A stretch of 64,000 nt of DNA from Peribacillus frigoritolerans (GCF_030676415.1 NZ_JAUUTW010000003.1:124001-188000); one strand, 5' to 3'. Shown: positions 8,878 through 18,236, counted from the stretch's first letter. Program-made: numbers and translations. Notes: a model not told the origin generated them from the sequence alone.

Positions 8878-8911
8878 AGCCGTTATCCTATATGGGGAGA
8901 GCGGCTTTTTT
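8878..8911 (+). terminator. Terminator-like hairpin
   Basis: AGCCG(TTATCC)...(GGGGAGAG)CGGCT followed by TTTTTT; an imperfect stem. Confidence 0.5.
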
Positions 8912-9212
8912 ATGCGTTTGATGCCCACCCTCGGCTGTGGCATTTAAATGTTAGTATATAAAGAAACTTTTTTCTTGTATCCCCCATGGAAATCGGGGAG
9001 CTTTCCAACTATAATGAATAAGGATATAAATTTAGATGCGCTTTTTTTGCTTTTTTTGACGCTTTTCGCTTAGTTACTTCAATTTTTCTTTAATTTTACG
9101 AAAAGTAAATTCAAAAAAATGTAAGTTTCCCAAAAAACTATGAATTATTTCATGAATGCCCTGTTTAATAATAGGGAAATTATTAATATGTTCTTTTAAG
9201 AGGTGAAAGGAA
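8912..9212. other. Intergenic region before the LytTR gene
   Basis: About 300 AT-rich bases. CCCC-N8-CGGGG at about 8983-8999 and CCCT-N8-AGGG near 9161-9176 are short dyads; I cannot assign a promoter or binding protein. Confidence 0.4.
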
Positions 9213-9863
9213 ATGGATCAATTTACGGTCGAATCCGTTTTAAATATCATCAGGGAGTTTGTACCGAAGGATGCTTCAATTTCTGTGGCTGATTCCGAAA
9301 AATACATTTATTATCAACCGAGCAAACAAGTTGACTTAAGAATAAAACCGGGTGATTTAATCAGTGAAAACACGGCGACATATAAAGCGCTGAGTGTCCG
9401 TAAAAAAATAGGGGTCCAAGTTGAAAGTAATGTATTTGGCGTACCTTACTATGGGCTGAGCGTTCCTATCATGGACGAGGGAAATCCTTTAGGGGCGGTA
9501 ACTGCCATCTTGCCGTCAAAGCCATTAATTTTACCGACATCATTCTTGACCATTAAAACAGATGACCGCTGGATACCGCTTCCATATGATGAAATTATGT
9601 ATTTGGAAGCTCAAAATAGGAAAACTAAAATTCAGTCCGAACGTGTGAGTGGATTTCATAAAATGAATTTAAGTGAATTGGAATTCATTTTACCTAGTGA
9701 TTTATTCATTCGTGTGCATCGTTCGTACATCGTCAATATCAACTATATACAAGAGATCCTTCCCGATTTTCATTCTACATTTTTACTGATAATGAAAGAC
9801 AATTCCAAAATCCAGGTCAGTCAAACATATGCCAGTCAATTCAGAAGGGCTTTGGGGTTTTAG
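9213..9863 (+). CDS. LytTR-type DNA-binding regulator with N-terminal sensor-like domain
   Basis: A 216-aa protein. The C-terminal half (about 110-214) is a LytTR DNA-binding domain: IPLPYDEIMYLEAQNRKT, then FIRVHRSYIVNINYI, the standard core. The N-terminal half (about 5-105) is not a response-regulator receiver; it carries GDLISENTATYKAL and YYGLSVPIMDEGNPLGAV, which resemble a small PAS/GAF-like or cache-like ligand-sensing fold. It is likely a one-component regulator. The neighbouring CoA-transferase gene starts 131 bases downstream on the same strand, so it may control that gene. The start has AAGAGGTGAAAGG. Confidence 0.8.
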   Translation: MDQFTVESVLNIIREFVPKDASISVADSEKYIYYQPSKQVDLRIKPGDLISENTATYKALSVRKKIGVQVESNVFGVPYYGLSVPIMDEGNPLGAVTAILPSKPLILPTSFLTIKTDDRWIPLPYDEIMYLEAQNRKTKIQSERVSGFHKMNLSELEFILPSDLFIRVHRSYIVNINYIQEILPDFHSTFLLIMKDNSKIQVSQTYASQFRRALGF

Positions 9864-9914
9864 TGATTCTCCTTTGTGTGAAAAAAATGCTGGTTTATGC
9901 TCTATTTAAGGCTT

Positions 9915-9930
9915 TTCATTCGAAAATGAA
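9915..9930. promoter_or_regulatory. Inverted repeat upstream of the CoA-transferase gene
   Basis: TTCATT-CGAA-AATGAA is a perfect dyad 65-80 bases before the start of the CoA-transferase gene. It is a candidate operator, but LytTR proteins usually bind direct repeats, so the link to the neighbouring regulator is uncertain. Confidence 0.35.
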
Positions 9931-9994
9931 TGTGACGATTACACAGGATTGGTAAAATTAAGTGTAAGAAAAGCGAAAAATGGGGGTCTTTTGT

Positions 9995-11521
9995 ATGAAC
10001 GAAAGCGTTTTCAGAAAAATTCGCAACGAACAATTTAAGGGGAAAGTAGTTACAGCGGAAGAAGCAGCTTCATGGATTAAAGATGGGATGAAACTCGGTA
10101 TGAGTGGATTTACCCGTGCCGGTGATGCTAAAGTTATTCCGATGGCTCTAGTTGAAAGAGCTAAAACAGAAAAATTCAAAGTTGACGTTTATACTGGTGC
10201 CTCATTAGGACCGGAAGTCGACCAACATATGGCGGAAGCAGGTATCATAAACAAACGTTTGCCGTTCCAAGCGGATAAAGGTATTCGCAATAAAATCAAT
10301 GCTGATGAAGTCACTTATGTGGATCAGCATTTATCTCATACAGCTGAACAAGTTCGTCAAGGCATTGTCGGACCTATAGATTTTGCAATCATCGAAGCAT
10401 TGGCGATTACGGAAGACGGATTGATCATCCCGACAACTTCTGTAGGTAACTCAGCCATATTCGTTCAAGAAGCTAAACATGTAATCATTGAATTGAACGT
10501 GTCCCATCCAGAAGGATTGGAAGGGATGCATGATATATATACACCAGCTAAACAAGGGGAACGCGAACCGATTCCTATGATTAAAGCAAGTGATCGCCTA
10601 GGATCGATCGGTATTGCGGTTGATCCTGAAAAAGTAATGGGAATCGTCGTTTCTACAGATCTTGATGCACCTTCTACAATCGTGCCGCCGGATGAAGAAA
10701 CTGCAACAATCGCCAACCACCTTATTAACTTCCTTCGTGAAGAAATCAAGGCTGGCCGTTTAACTGAAAGTCTTGCTCCGCTTCAGTCGGGTGTAGGTTC
10801 AGTGGCAAATGCAGTATTCGCTGGCTTCCTTGATTCTGAATTTAAAGATTTGGAAGTTTATTCAGAGGTGCTGCAAGATGCGGTATTTGATTTAATCGAT
10901 GCTGGAAAAGTTAAATTCGCTTCAGGATGTTCGATTACATTAGCTGAAGAAAAAGGTAAACAAGTTTACGGTGAGCTTGAAAAATACCGTGATAAACTAG
11001 TTCTTCGTCCACAAGAAATATCTAACCATCCTGAAATCATCCGTCGCCTTGGCCTGATTTCAATCAATACAGCGTTAGAGTGTGATATCTATGGTAACGT
11101 GAACTCGACACATGTTTCTGGGACAAGAATGATGAATGGAATCGGTGGATCAGGAGATTTTGCCCGTAACTCACGCCTAGGCATTTTCGTAACGAAATCA
11201 TATGCAAAAGGCGGCAAAATTTCTAGTATCGTTCCTTTCGTTTCTCATGTGGATCATACTGAACATGATGTGGATGTATTAGTGACAGAGCAAGGGATCG
11301 CTGATTTACGTGGTTTGGCACCAAAAGAGCGCGTAGAGTTAATCATAGAAAACTGTGCGCATCCTGACTACCGTCAACAGCTTCGTGCATACTTCACTGA
11401 AGCTGTTGCGCAAACTGGTGGGCATCAAACTCCACACATTCTTGAAAAAGCATTTTCATGGCATACAAACCTAGCTAAAAACGGTACGATGCTTGAAGCA
11501 GTACTTCAAGATCAAAAATAG
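9995..11521 (+). CDS. Acetyl-CoA hydrolase / succinyl-CoA:acetate CoA-transferase family protein
   Basis: A 508-aa protein of the Ach1/Cat1/ScpC family of class I CoA-transferases. Typical segments are GMSGFTRAGDAKVIP near the N terminus, VSTDLDAPSTIVPPD in the middle, and GNVNSTHVSG, GIGGSGDFARNS and VLVTEQGIADLRGLAPKER in the C-terminal domain. Members move CoA between succinyl-CoA or acetyl-CoA and acetate or related acids. The ATG at 9995 is preferred over 9980 because GGGGGTC lies just before it. A cre-like sequence overlaps the first codons, suggesting CcpA control, and a strong terminator follows. Confidence 0.9.
   Translation: MNESVFRKIRNEQFKGKVVTAEEAASWIKDGMKLGMSGFTRAGDAKVIPMALVERAKTEKFKVDVYTGASLGPEVDQHMAEAGIINKRLPFQADKGIRNKINADEVTYVDQHLSHTAEQVRQGIVGPIDFAIIEALAITEDGLIIPTTSVGNSAIFVQEAKHVIIELNVSHPEGLEGMHDIYTPAKQGEREPIPMIKASDRLGSIGIAVDPEKVMGIVVSTDLDAPSTIVPPDEETATIANHLINFLREEIKAGRLTESLAPLQSGVGSVANAVFAGFLDSEFKDLEVYSEVLQDAVFDLIDAGKVKFASGCSITLAEEKGKQVYGELEKYRDKLVLRPQEISNHPEIIRRLGLISINTALECDIYGNVNSTHVSGTRMMNGIGGSGDFARNSRLGIFVTKSYAKGGKISSIVPFVSHVDHTEHDVDVLVTEQGIADLRGLAPKERVELIIENCAHPDYRQQLRAYFTEAVAQTGGHQTPHILEKAFSWHTNLAKNGTMLEAVLQDQK
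9999..10014. promoter_or_regulatory. Possible cre (CcpA) site in the start of the CoA-transferase gene
   Basis: ACGAAAGCGTTTTCAG matches WTGNNARCGNWWWCAW at 14 of 16 positions. The location within the first codons would fit roadblock repression. Confidence 0.45.
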
Positions 11522-11527
11522 GATTCA

Positions 11528-11557
11528 AAACCCCGCCAATACAGCGGGGTTTTTTTA
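11528..11557 (+). terminator. Terminator after the CoA-transferase gene
   Basis: AACCCCGC-CAATACA-GCGGGGTT with a T7 run. Confidence 0.9.
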
Positions 11558-11919
11558 TTTGGGTCCGTGTCCCGTATTGGGTGAATACTGATGAATCTTT
11601 CATCACACCAATGGAATATTGAAAGGTAAATAGATTATTTCTCCTAAGTAATTTGTATGATGTTGCCGATTAGTCCTTTTTCCTCCAACATATAACAGAT
11701 ATAAAGTGTAAAATGAAGCTTAACCATCAAAAAGATAGGGAACTGTATCTTTAGGCTTTTTTCTTTTATTTATTTTGTATATAATTATTCATTCAAGTTA
11801 TAGAAATATGGTAAACTGCTAACAATGAAAGATTATCATACATAGAATTTTCCTTATTTATGATGTTGTTTCCTTAGAAATAGGGAGTTAAATAGAATGC
11901 TTATAGTGGAGGAGATAAT
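11558..11919. other. Intergenic region with no recognised gene
   Basis: About 360 AT-rich bases before the AI-2E family gene; I see no open frame with a ribosome binding site and no clear regulatory site. Confidence 0.5.
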
Positions 11920-13026
11920 TTGTTCAAGCAAAAACTGCATTTTTGGACGTTAGAGTTATTACTATTGTCTTTACTTTTTTATGTTGGTACAAAGATTTCT
12001 TTTCTTTTTGAACCAATAGTCATTTTTACATCTACATTGTTCTTTCCAATCTTGATTTCAGGTTTTCTCTATTTCCTGTTCAATCCCACTGTTGATTTCC
12101 TGGTTAAAAGAAGAGTGCCTAGGGGATTGGCGATATTATTGCTTTATGTATTTTTCCTGGGATTGATTAGTTTGCTGGTCGGTCTGGTTGGACCGTCACT
12201 TTCCAAACAGGTTACGGATTTAATCAATAACCTTCCGGATTATTTCAATCAAGTAAGGAAGTTCGTTGAAGATTCAGCTGAGTCAAAATGGTTTTTATGG
12301 ACGGTGGAACAAGATTATGTACCTCTGCAAGAAGTAGGGGATTCGCTGCAGAAATATTTGACTGATTTACCTAGTAATATTACGAACAGTTTAACTTCCG
12401 TTTTCAGCGTAGTGACGAATATTACTTTAGTGGTCGTAACGGTTCCTTTCATTCTGTTTTATATGTTGAAGGATGGGGATAAGCTCCCGGCCGCCATTAT
12501 GAAATTCGTGCCGGTTCGCTATAGGAAACCAGCTTTAACAGTACTTCAGGAAACTGGCGGGACGCTTACTACATACATACAAGGGCAGATGCTTGTTTGC
12601 ATGTTTGTCGGGATCGGAACGTTCATCGGGTATTTGATCATCGGTTTGCCTTATGCGTTCTTATTCGCGCTGATTGGTGCTGTAACCAATATCATTCCAT
12701 ATGTAGGTCCGTTTATTGGAGCCGCTCCTGCCGTCATAGTGGCGTTGATTCATTCACCGACAGAGGCATTACTGGTCATTCTGGTTGTAACGGTCATTCA
12801 GCAATTGGATGGTAATTTCATTTCACCGTTAGTCATCGGGAAAAAATTGAACACACATCCGCTTACCATCATCATCCTATTGCTCGTCGCCGGAAACATT
12901 GCCGGTATCATCGGCATGATTTTGGCCGTTCCGACTTACTCCGTTGTTAAAACGATTGTATTGAATATTGTAAAATTCATCAGGATCCGAAAAGAGGAAA
13001 AGCTTGAAGAGGATATATTGGAATGA
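11920..13026 (+). CDS. AI-2E family transporter
   Basis: A 368-aa membrane protein of the AI-2E/PerM (UPF0118) family, with about seven helices. Typical features are an early hairpin of helices, the soluble segment with LPDYFNQVRKFVE and the C-terminal IPYVGPFIGAAPAVIVAL plus QQLDGNFISPLVIGKK motifs. The family includes TqsA and several Bacillus Na+/H+ antiporter-like proteins (YdbI, YueF, YrrI). Substrate cannot be told from sequence. Translation starts at TTG 11920 after GTGGAGGAG. It is a single gene with its own terminator. Confidence 0.9.
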   Translation: MFKQKLHFWTLELLLLSLLFYVGTKISFLFEPIVIFTSTLFFPILISGFLYFLFNPTVDFLVKRRVPRGLAILLLYVFFLGLISLLVGLVGPSLSKQVTDLINNLPDYFNQVRKFVEDSAESKWFLWTVEQDYVPLQEVGDSLQKYLTDLPSNITNSLTSVFSVVTNITLVVVTVPFILFYMLKDGDKLPAAIMKFVPVRYRKPALTVLQETGGTLTTYIQGQMLVCMFVGIGTFIGYLIIGLPYAFLFALIGAVTNIIPYVGPFIGAAPAVIVALIHSPTEALLVILVVTVIQQLDGNFISPLVIGKKLNTHPLTIIILLLVAGNIAGIIGMILAVPTYSVVKTIVLNIVKFIRIRKEEKLEEDILE

Positions 13027-13064
13027 AAAAACGGGCCCGACTCCATTGAGTCGGGCCCGTTTTC
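13027..13064. terminator. Bidirectional terminator
   Basis: Perfect 13-bp stem ACGGGCCCGACTC / GAGTCGGGCCCGT with CATT loop, flanked by A and T runs; it can serve both the AI-2E family gene and the convergent gabD. Confidence 0.92.
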
Positions 13065-13094
13065 TTAGTGAAGGAGCAAAAGCGCCTAAATAGG

Positions 13095-14513
13095 TTACAA
13101 ACTTAAGGAAATATATTTTACTTCCAGGAATTCTTCGATGCCTTGGTGTCCACCTTCACGGCCGAGCCCGCTTTGTTTGAATCCGCCAAATGGAGCTTGC
13201 GGAACGGAAGGAAGCCCATCGTTTAAGCCTACGATACCGAACTCAAGTGCCTCGGTGAATTTGATGCCCTTATTGATATTTTCAGTGAAGACGTAAGCTG
13301 CCAAACCGAAGATGGAGTCATTTGCCCTTTTGATTGCCTCTTCATCAGTCTTAAAGGAGGCAATAGGAGCTAGAGGACCAAATGTTTCTTCCTTCATGCA
13401 GAGCATGCTGTCGTCAATGTTGGACAGTACGGTCGGTTCAAGAAAAAGGCCGCTTATTGATTTGCCTCCAGCTTCGAGCTTAGCACCGCTGCCGATTGCT
13501 TCATCTATTTGTTTTTGAACCTTATCCACTGCATTTTGATCGATGAGCGGACCGATATCGACGCCATCTTCCAGTCCATTTCCTACCTTTAGTTCTTTGA
13601 CCTTGGCAACGAGCTTTTCGATGAAGGCTTCTTGAATGGCTTCGTGGACATAAATGCGATTTGAACAGACGCATGTTTGTCCTGCGTTACGGAATTTTGA
13701 ACTGATGATGCCATCAACCGCTTTATTAAGGTCGGCATCCTCAAGAACGATTGCGGGTGCGTGACCTCCGAGTTCAAGCGAGATTTTCTTTACCGTGTCA
13801 GCTGAGCCCCTCATAAGGGTTTTACCGACTTCTGTAGAACCGGTAAACGTCAATTTACGAACCCTCGTATCTTGAAGCCAAGTTTCGCCAATTTCTGATG
13901 ATTTTCCTGTCACGACATTGATGACTCCTTTTGGAATGCCAGCTTCTTCAGCTAATTCAGCCATTTTTAAAGCTGTTATGGGAGTCAGGTTTGCCGGTTT
14001 AATGACGACTGTGCAGCCGACGGCAAGCGCTGGTGCAACTTTTCTTGTAATCATGGCTGCAGGAAAGTTCCATGGCGTAATGACAGCTACAACTCCGACA
14101 GGCTGTTTAGTCACGAAAAGCCGCTTATTGGACACGGAAGCAGGAATCGTTTCGCCGTACACTCGTTTTCCTTCTTCGGCAAACCAAGATAAAAAGCCAT
14201 TTGCATATGTCATTTCACCAAGAGCCTCTTTAAGGGGCTTGCCTTGCTCTTCAGTCATGATTTTGGCTAGTTCTTCTTTATTATCATCAATCAATCGATG
14301 CCATTTCCAAATTAGTTCAGCACGTTCGTAGACTGAGAGTGCAGCCCAGCCCGTAAAGGCTTCATATGCAGCATCTGCAGCCTTCGCTGCTTCAGTTGCA
14401 CCGCCTTTAGGAACGGTGGCAACTACTTCATCCGTTGCCGGGTTTCTCACTTCAATTTTATCCAATCCAAAATCCGACCACTCACCGTTAATAAATAATC
14501 CGTAATCCTTCAT
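13095..14513 (-). CDS. gabD: NAD(P)-dependent succinate-semialdehyde dehydrogenase
   Basis: A 472-aa aldehyde dehydrogenase of the GabD type. The catalytic Cys lies in AGQTCVCSNRIYVH and the general-base Glu in LELGGHAP; the C terminus has APFGGFKQSGLGREGG. It oxidises succinate semialdehyde to succinate in GABA and related catabolism, in the cytoplasm. The ATG at 14513 has AGGAGG 7 bases upstream; an ATG 11 codons earlier lacks a site. Upstream lies an unusual cluster of ACTTTTA half-sites. GabT is not adjacent; an aminotransferase gene is 12 kb away. Other medium-chain semialdehydes are possible substrates. Confidence 0.88.
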   Translation of the reverse strand: MKDYGLFINGEWSDFGLDKIEVRNPATDEVVATVPKGGATEAAKAADAAYEAFTGWAALSVYERAELIWKWHRLIDDNKEELAKIMTEEQGKPLKEALGEMTYANGFLSWFAEEGKRVYGETIPASVSNKRLFVTKQPVGVVAVITPWNFPAAMITRKVAPALAVGCTVVIKPANLTPITALKMAELAEEAGIPKGVINVVTGKSSEIGETWLQDTRVRKLTFTGSTEVGKTLMRGSADTVKKISLELGGHAPAIVLEDADLNKAVDGIISSKFRNAGQTCVCSNRIYVHEAIQEAFIEKLVAKVKELKVGNGLEDGVDIGPLIDQNAVDKVQKQIDEAIGSGAKLEAGGKSISGLFLEPTVLSNIDDSMLCMKEETFGPLAPIASFKTDEEAIKRANDSIFGLAAYVFTENINKGIKFTEALEFGIVGLNDGLPSVPQAPFGGFKQSGLGREGGHQGIEEFLEVKYISLSL

Positions 14514-14556
14514 GATAAAACCTCCTAATTTGGTTAAATCCATCAAACTACCAAAA

Positions 14557-14605
14557 CTTTTAACTTTATACTTTTACCTGTTACATAAAAGTATAAACAC
14601 TTTTC
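14557..14605. promoter_or_regulatory. Multi-half-site operator upstream of gabD
   Basis: TTTATACTTTTA (14565-14576) and TAAAAGTATAAA (14586-14597) form a perfect 12-bp dyad with a 9-base spacer. Further ACTTTT half-sites flank it at about 14557 and 14599. It sits about 45-90 bases before the gabD start, over the likely promoter. Confidence 0.6.
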
Positions 14606-14676
14606 AGTGATTCTGAAATTTATTTGATTGGCTATTTTTTGAAACTCGTATATTCATTGATAGAAGGGGGGAATGC

Positions 14677-14707
14677 ATAAAAAAGAGGTGTAAGTTGCAC
14701 ACCTCTT
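14677..14707 (-). terminator. Terminator of the dicarboxylate transporter gene
   Basis: On the minus strand AAGAGGTGT-N7-ACACCTCTT followed by TTTTTT. Confidence 0.88.
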
Positions 14708-14721
14708 CATTCAAAATTTGT

Positions 14722-15990
14722 TTATTTTTCCGATGAGACGGCCACTTCACTCATATCACTTGAGATGGCTTGGTTTGGATTGAATTCACCTTCTGATTTA
14801 GAAATGACCACTGTAGCAACACTGTTACCGATTAGATTAGTGATGGCACGTGCTTCAGACATGAAGCGGTCGACTCCCAGCAGTAATGCCATTCCTTCAA
14901 CTGGAATCATTGGGAAGGCGGCTAATGTGGCAGCAAGTGTAATGAAACCGGATCCCGTTACACCGGCAGCTCCTTTGGATGTTAACATCAAGATTCCCAG
15001 AAGGGTCAATTCCTGCCAGATGCTTAAATCGATACCATAGGCTTGGGCGATGAAAATCGCTGCCATGGATAAGTAGATGGATGTGCCATCAAGGTTGAAA
15101 GAATAACCAGTTGGGACAACTAAACCGACTACCGATTTTGAGCAACCGTACTTTTCAAGTTTTTTCATCACGCTTGGCAGGGCGGATTCCGACGAAGATG
15201 TTCCTAAAACTAAGAGGATCTCTTCTTTTATATAGGCAATGAACTTGAAAATATTAAAGCCGTATATTTTTGCGATCGAACCAAGGACTAGAATAATGAA
15301 TAGTGCCATTGTGATATATACGCTACCCATTAATTGTCCTAACGAGGTTAAAGAACCAAGGCCAAACTTACCGATTGTATAAGCCATTGCTCCAAATGCG
15401 GCCAATGGAGAAACTTTCATGATCATACCGACGATGCCGAAGAAAATATCGGCAATATGCTGAAAGAAAGAAACGACTGGCTGCACTCTCGGTCCCATTG
15501 CCGCCATTGATAATCCGAATAATACGGCAAAGAATAGAATAGGGAGTAAATCTCCGCCAGCCAGTGCGGCAACAGCATTATCGGGAATGATATTAGAAAT
15601 GAAAGAAACGGCGCCATGTTCCGTTTCGGAAGCGGCTGTTGTATATTGTGATACATCTCCGCCCTCGACTGAATCGATGTTAAAGCCTTTACCAGGTCCC
15701 AGCAGATTGACCACGATGATTCCGATGGCAAGTGCGAAAGTGGTAACGATTTCAAAATAGAGAAGGGCCTTTCCGCCGATGCGGCCAACTTTTTTCATAT
15801 CACCCATACCGCCAATTCCGATTACGACGGTTAAGAAGATGATTGGTGCAATGACCATTTTAATCATTTTAATAAATAAATCTGCCAATATCTTCAGCTG
15901 TTCACCGAAAGCAGGGAAGAAGAAACCGACTGTTATACCCAGAATGATACCGATGATGACCTGAACTGTTAGATTTTTTAATATTTTCAA
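14722..15990 (-). CDS. dctP: Dicarboxylate/amino acid:cation symporter (DctP/DctA-like)
   Basis: A 422-aa DAACS family symporter. The helical hairpin HP1 motif [18 protein letters not shown] and the [16 protein letters not shown] segment match C4-dicarboxylate carriers DctA/DctP more than glutamate carriers; the [15 protein letters not shown] hairpin follows. It imports succinate, fumarate and malate with protons or sodium across the membrane. AAGGAGAATGC-type site precedes the ATG. A near-perfect cre site lies just upstream, so CcpA repression is likely, and a 9-bp direct repeat farther up may be a regulator site. Glutamate transport cannot be fully excluded. Confidence 0.88.
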   Translation of the reverse strand: MKILKNLTVQVIIGIILGITVGFFFPAFGEQLKILADLFIKMIKMVIAPIIFLTVVIGIGGMGDMKKVGRIGGKALLYFEIVTTFALAIGIIVVNLLGPGKGFNIDSVEGGDVSQYTTAASETEHGAVSFISNIIPDNAVAALAGGDLLPILFFAVLFGLSMAAMGPRVQPVVSFFQHIADIFFGIVGMIMKVSPLAAFGAMAYTIGKFGLGSLTSLGQLMGSVYITMALFIILVLGSIAKIYGFNIFKFIAYIKEEILLVLGTSSSESALPSVMKKLEKYGCSKSVVGLVVPTGYSFNLDGTSIYLSMAAIFIAQAYGIDLSIWQELTLLGILMLTSKGAAGVTGSGFITLAATLAAFPMIPVEGMALLLGVDRFMSEARAITNLIGNSVATVVISKSEGEFNPNQAISSDMSEVAVSSEK

Positions 15991-16010
15991 GGTGCATTCT
16001 CCTTTGCTAT

Positions 16011-16026
16011 ATGATAGCGCTTTCTT
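16011..16026. promoter_or_regulatory. cre (CcpA) site upstream of dctP
   Basis: ATGATAGCGCTTTCTT matches WTGNNARCGNWWWCAW with one mismatch on either strand. It lies 20-36 bases before the start codon, suited to block transcription. Confidence 0.65.
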
Positions 16027-16085
16027 AACTTGATAATAGTGTATCAGAAAAAAGAATCAGAATATTCTTTTGGTGATATTGTTTT

Positions 16086-16103
16086 CTTTTTGGTCTTTTT
16101 GGT
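16086..16103. promoter_or_regulatory. 9-bp direct repeat upstream of dctP
   Basis: CTTTTTGGT occurs twice in tandem and a third partial copy CTT follows. Two-component regulators bind such direct repeats, and B. subtilis dctP is DctS/DctR controlled, but the link here is inference. Confidence 0.3.
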
Positions 16104-16183
16104 CTTGGGGATTTCTAATAACTGAAGGGTGGAAGAGAAATTAAAAGTTACTATTAGGATATAGATAGACTGCTAAACTGCAA

Positions 16184-16212
16184 TAAAAAAATACCGGCGG
16201 AGCGCCGGTATT
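16184..16212 (-). terminator. Terminator of panE
   Basis: ATACCGGCG-N3-CGCCGGTAT; on the minus strand a T7 run follows. Confidence 0.9.
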
Positions 16213-16220
16213 GGGGAAAA

Positions 16221-17132
16221 TTAATTTTCAAATGGTTTTATGAGTGCGTATAGGGTTCCCATCACAGGGAGTTTCAAACCAACCTTGTCGGCAAGGCGCA
16301 GTGCACCGCCCTGTAAATGCTCCACTTCGAGGGTTAGTCCCTTCCGGCGGTCCTGGTGCATGGAAGAGGTGGATTCATCAGGTAAACCTGCCATGTTTTC
16401 CAACGCCTGAGCAATATTCTCCACAGAAATTCCGACGTCATAAGCATTTGCAAGCTCCTTCATTTCTACAAGGACCTTTTCTAGCAATCCATTGGTTTCC
16501 GGGAATTTCCGTATCGTGCCGATAGGAAGGTTGGAGGCTGTTGTCACACCGGAAAAAGCGGTGATGAACATATATTTGATCCACATCCTGATCAATATGT
16601 TTTCCGTTCTGCTTACCTTCATGATAGCTGATCCGGCCGCTTGTTCGATTTCATCACAAATCTTTTTTTGTGACGGATGAAGCGGGCCGTAGATTAAATC
16701 ATGATTATCATTGGAGTGAATGACATGACCTTTTTCATCAAGGGTGGCGATTATGAACGCGCTTCCTCCCAATACGGCTTCATCGCCCAGTTCGTCCTGT
16801 AAAATGGATATATGTTCCAATCCATTCAAAAGCGGGAGGACCTTTGCGCCCTTTTCAACAAGGATCTTTAAATCTGAAAGGGTGCCTTGCAGATGCTGGC
16901 CTTTTACGGCGAGAATCACGAGGTCGACCTTTTCTATATCACTTACATTCTCTGTGATATGGAGGTCGTTAAATTGGTAGTTTCCATGTGGGCTGGTTAT
17001 GCTGATGCCGTTTTCTTTCAATTGTTTGGCGCGGTTTTTTCGGACAAGGTATTGAACATCCTGCCCGGCCTGCTGCAACCTGCCTCCAAAGTAGGAGCCG
17101 AGTGCCCCGGCCCCTATAATGACAATATTCAA
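16221..17132 (-). CDS. panE: 2-dehydropantoate 2-reductase (ApbA/PanE family)
   Basis: A 303-aa ketopantoate reductase-type protein. It begins NIVIIGAGALGSYFGGRL, the Rossmann dinucleotide-binding loop GxGxxG, and has AVKGQHLQGTL and the KYMFITAFSGVTTASN helix of the C-terminal domain with the catalytic Lys before it. The enzyme reduces 2-dehydropantoate to pantoate with NADPH for coenzyme A synthesis; B. subtilis has several paralogues, so the assignment to the pantothenate path is not certain. I prefer the TTG at 17132: GAGAGGTG ends 7 bases before it, while a GTG at 17141 would overlap that site. Confidence 0.82.
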   Translation of the reverse strand: MNIVIIGAGALGSYFGGRLQQAGQDVQYLVRKNRAKQLKENGISITSPHGNYQFNDLHITENVSDIEKVDLVILAVKGQHLQGTLSDLKILVEKGAKVLPLLNGLEHISILQDELGDEAVLGGSAFIIATLDEKGHVIHSNDNHDLIYGPLHPSQKKICDEIEQAAGSAIMKVSRTENILIRMWIKYMFITAFSGVTTASNLPIGTIRKFPETNGLLEKVLVEMKELANAYDVGISVENIAQALENMAGLPDESTSSMHQDRRKGLTLEVEHLQGGALRLADKVGLKLPVMGTLYALIKPFEN

Positions 17133-17288
17133 AGTGCACACCTCTCTTTTGATTAAGATGTACTAATCATAACATTGACTGAAATTTCAGTAAATATTTC
17201 CATTTGAAGGTAAACTGGTTGTTTAGATGTTTGGAAGAATGGGAAAAACAAAAGACCAGCCTGAAAGGTTTCAGGCTGGTGCTTATCA

Positions 17289-17849
17289 TTATTTATAGAT
17301 TTTTACTTTAACGGTCTTTCTGCCCCAATTGATAGCTTTTGAGTGAGAAGAGTAGAAGACGTCAATTTTATTTCCTTTGATTGCGCCGCCTTTATCTGCC
17401 GCAATGGCATCCCCGTATCCTTCTACATGAACTTTTGTTCCTAGTGGAATGACCTTAGGGTCGACTGAGATTGCTTTTACGTTAGGGTTTTTCTTTAAGT
17501 TAAGACCCGATGCTGTAATACCGCTGCAACCTTTACAGTTCGCTGTGTAAGCTGTTGCCTTCACCGTGATCGTTTTATATTTTTTTGATGATGTCGTTTT
17601 AGCTTTAGCTTTAGGCTTAGCTGAGGTCGATGTTTTCTTGACCTTTAAAACCTGTTTTGGATGGATGTTATCTTTTTTCAGGTTGTTCCAACTTTTGAGT
17701 TGATTGACTGTTATATTATGTTTATTGGCGATACCCCATAGTGTGTCGCCGCTTTTAACTTTGTATGTAGTAGTAGCAGCCGATGAAACTCCGGAAAAAC
17801 TAAATACCAGGAAGAAAGCAGTGAATAGTGGAAGTAGTATTTTTTTCAA
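17289..17849 (-). CDS. yocH: Secreted LysM and 3D-domain cell wall protein (YocH-like)
   Basis: A 186-aa exported protein. Signal peptide about 1-24, ending in SSAAT; one LysM repeat at about 28-71 (YKVKSGDTLWGIANKHN); a Lys/Ala/Ser linker; and a C-terminal 3D domain (about 95-186) with ATAYTANC, SVDPKVIPLGTKVHV and AADKGGAIKG, including the conserved Asp residues of the family. YocH of B. subtilis is larger with two LysM repeats and is a WalR-controlled peptidoglycan hydrolase. AAAGGAG precedes the ATG. I could not find a correctly spaced WalR box upstream. Probable lytic transglycosylase-like activity on peptidoglycan. Confidence 0.85.
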   Translation of the reverse strand: MKKILLPLFTAFFLVFSFSGVSSAATTTYKVKSGDTLWGIANKHNITVNQLKSWNNLKKDNIHPKQVLKVKKTSTSAKPKAKAKTTSSKKYKTITVKATAYTANCKGCSGITASGLNLKKNPNVKAISVDPKVIPLGTKVHVEGYGDAIAADKGGAIKGNKIDVFYSSHSKAINWGRKTVKVKIYK

Positions 17850-18196
17850 AATGAATAGTCTCCTTTGTTTTAAATCGTAGACTTAGAATAACAGGTCTTT
17901 ATGACAATGATGTTTCGGTGGAATAGTAATTGTGTTACAAAATCGTTTCCCTTGATAAATAAATGTAATATAAAGTAGGGCAAAAGTACTTATCTGTTAA
18001 ATGTAAATATATTATTTATTATGTCAGTATAAGCGTATTTTTGCTAAATAGTGTTGGTATAATGGCGTATCCTGTTTAATTAGGTAAAATATGGATGTCC
18101 AATCCCTGGTTTAAAAGTCCTGTATATTTTGTAAAAAAACAGCACAATAATAGACGATTGAATGCCGTTTATTTTAGTAGAAGAGGATATTCGGAA
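17850..18196. other. Intergenic region upstream of the yocH-like gene
   Basis: About 350 AT-rich bases containing the promoter of the leftward gene. A plus-strand TATAAT at about 18058 lacks a good -35 and a downstream gene. No other feature recognised. Confidence 0.4.
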
Positions 18197-18236
18197 CATG
18201 AAAAAACCGACATCTATGTGATGCCGGCTTTTTTCA
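18197..18236 (-). terminator. Terminator of the M20 peptidase gene
   Basis: GAAAAAACCGACATC-TATG-TGATGCCGGCTTTTTTC, symmetrical enough to work in both directions; on the minus strand it follows the peptidase stop. Confidence 0.8.

Noticed and set aside
17850..17960. WalR box upstream of the yocH-like gene
   Set aside because: TGTCAT and TGTTAT half-sites occur on the minus strand, but with 7 instead of 5 bases between them.
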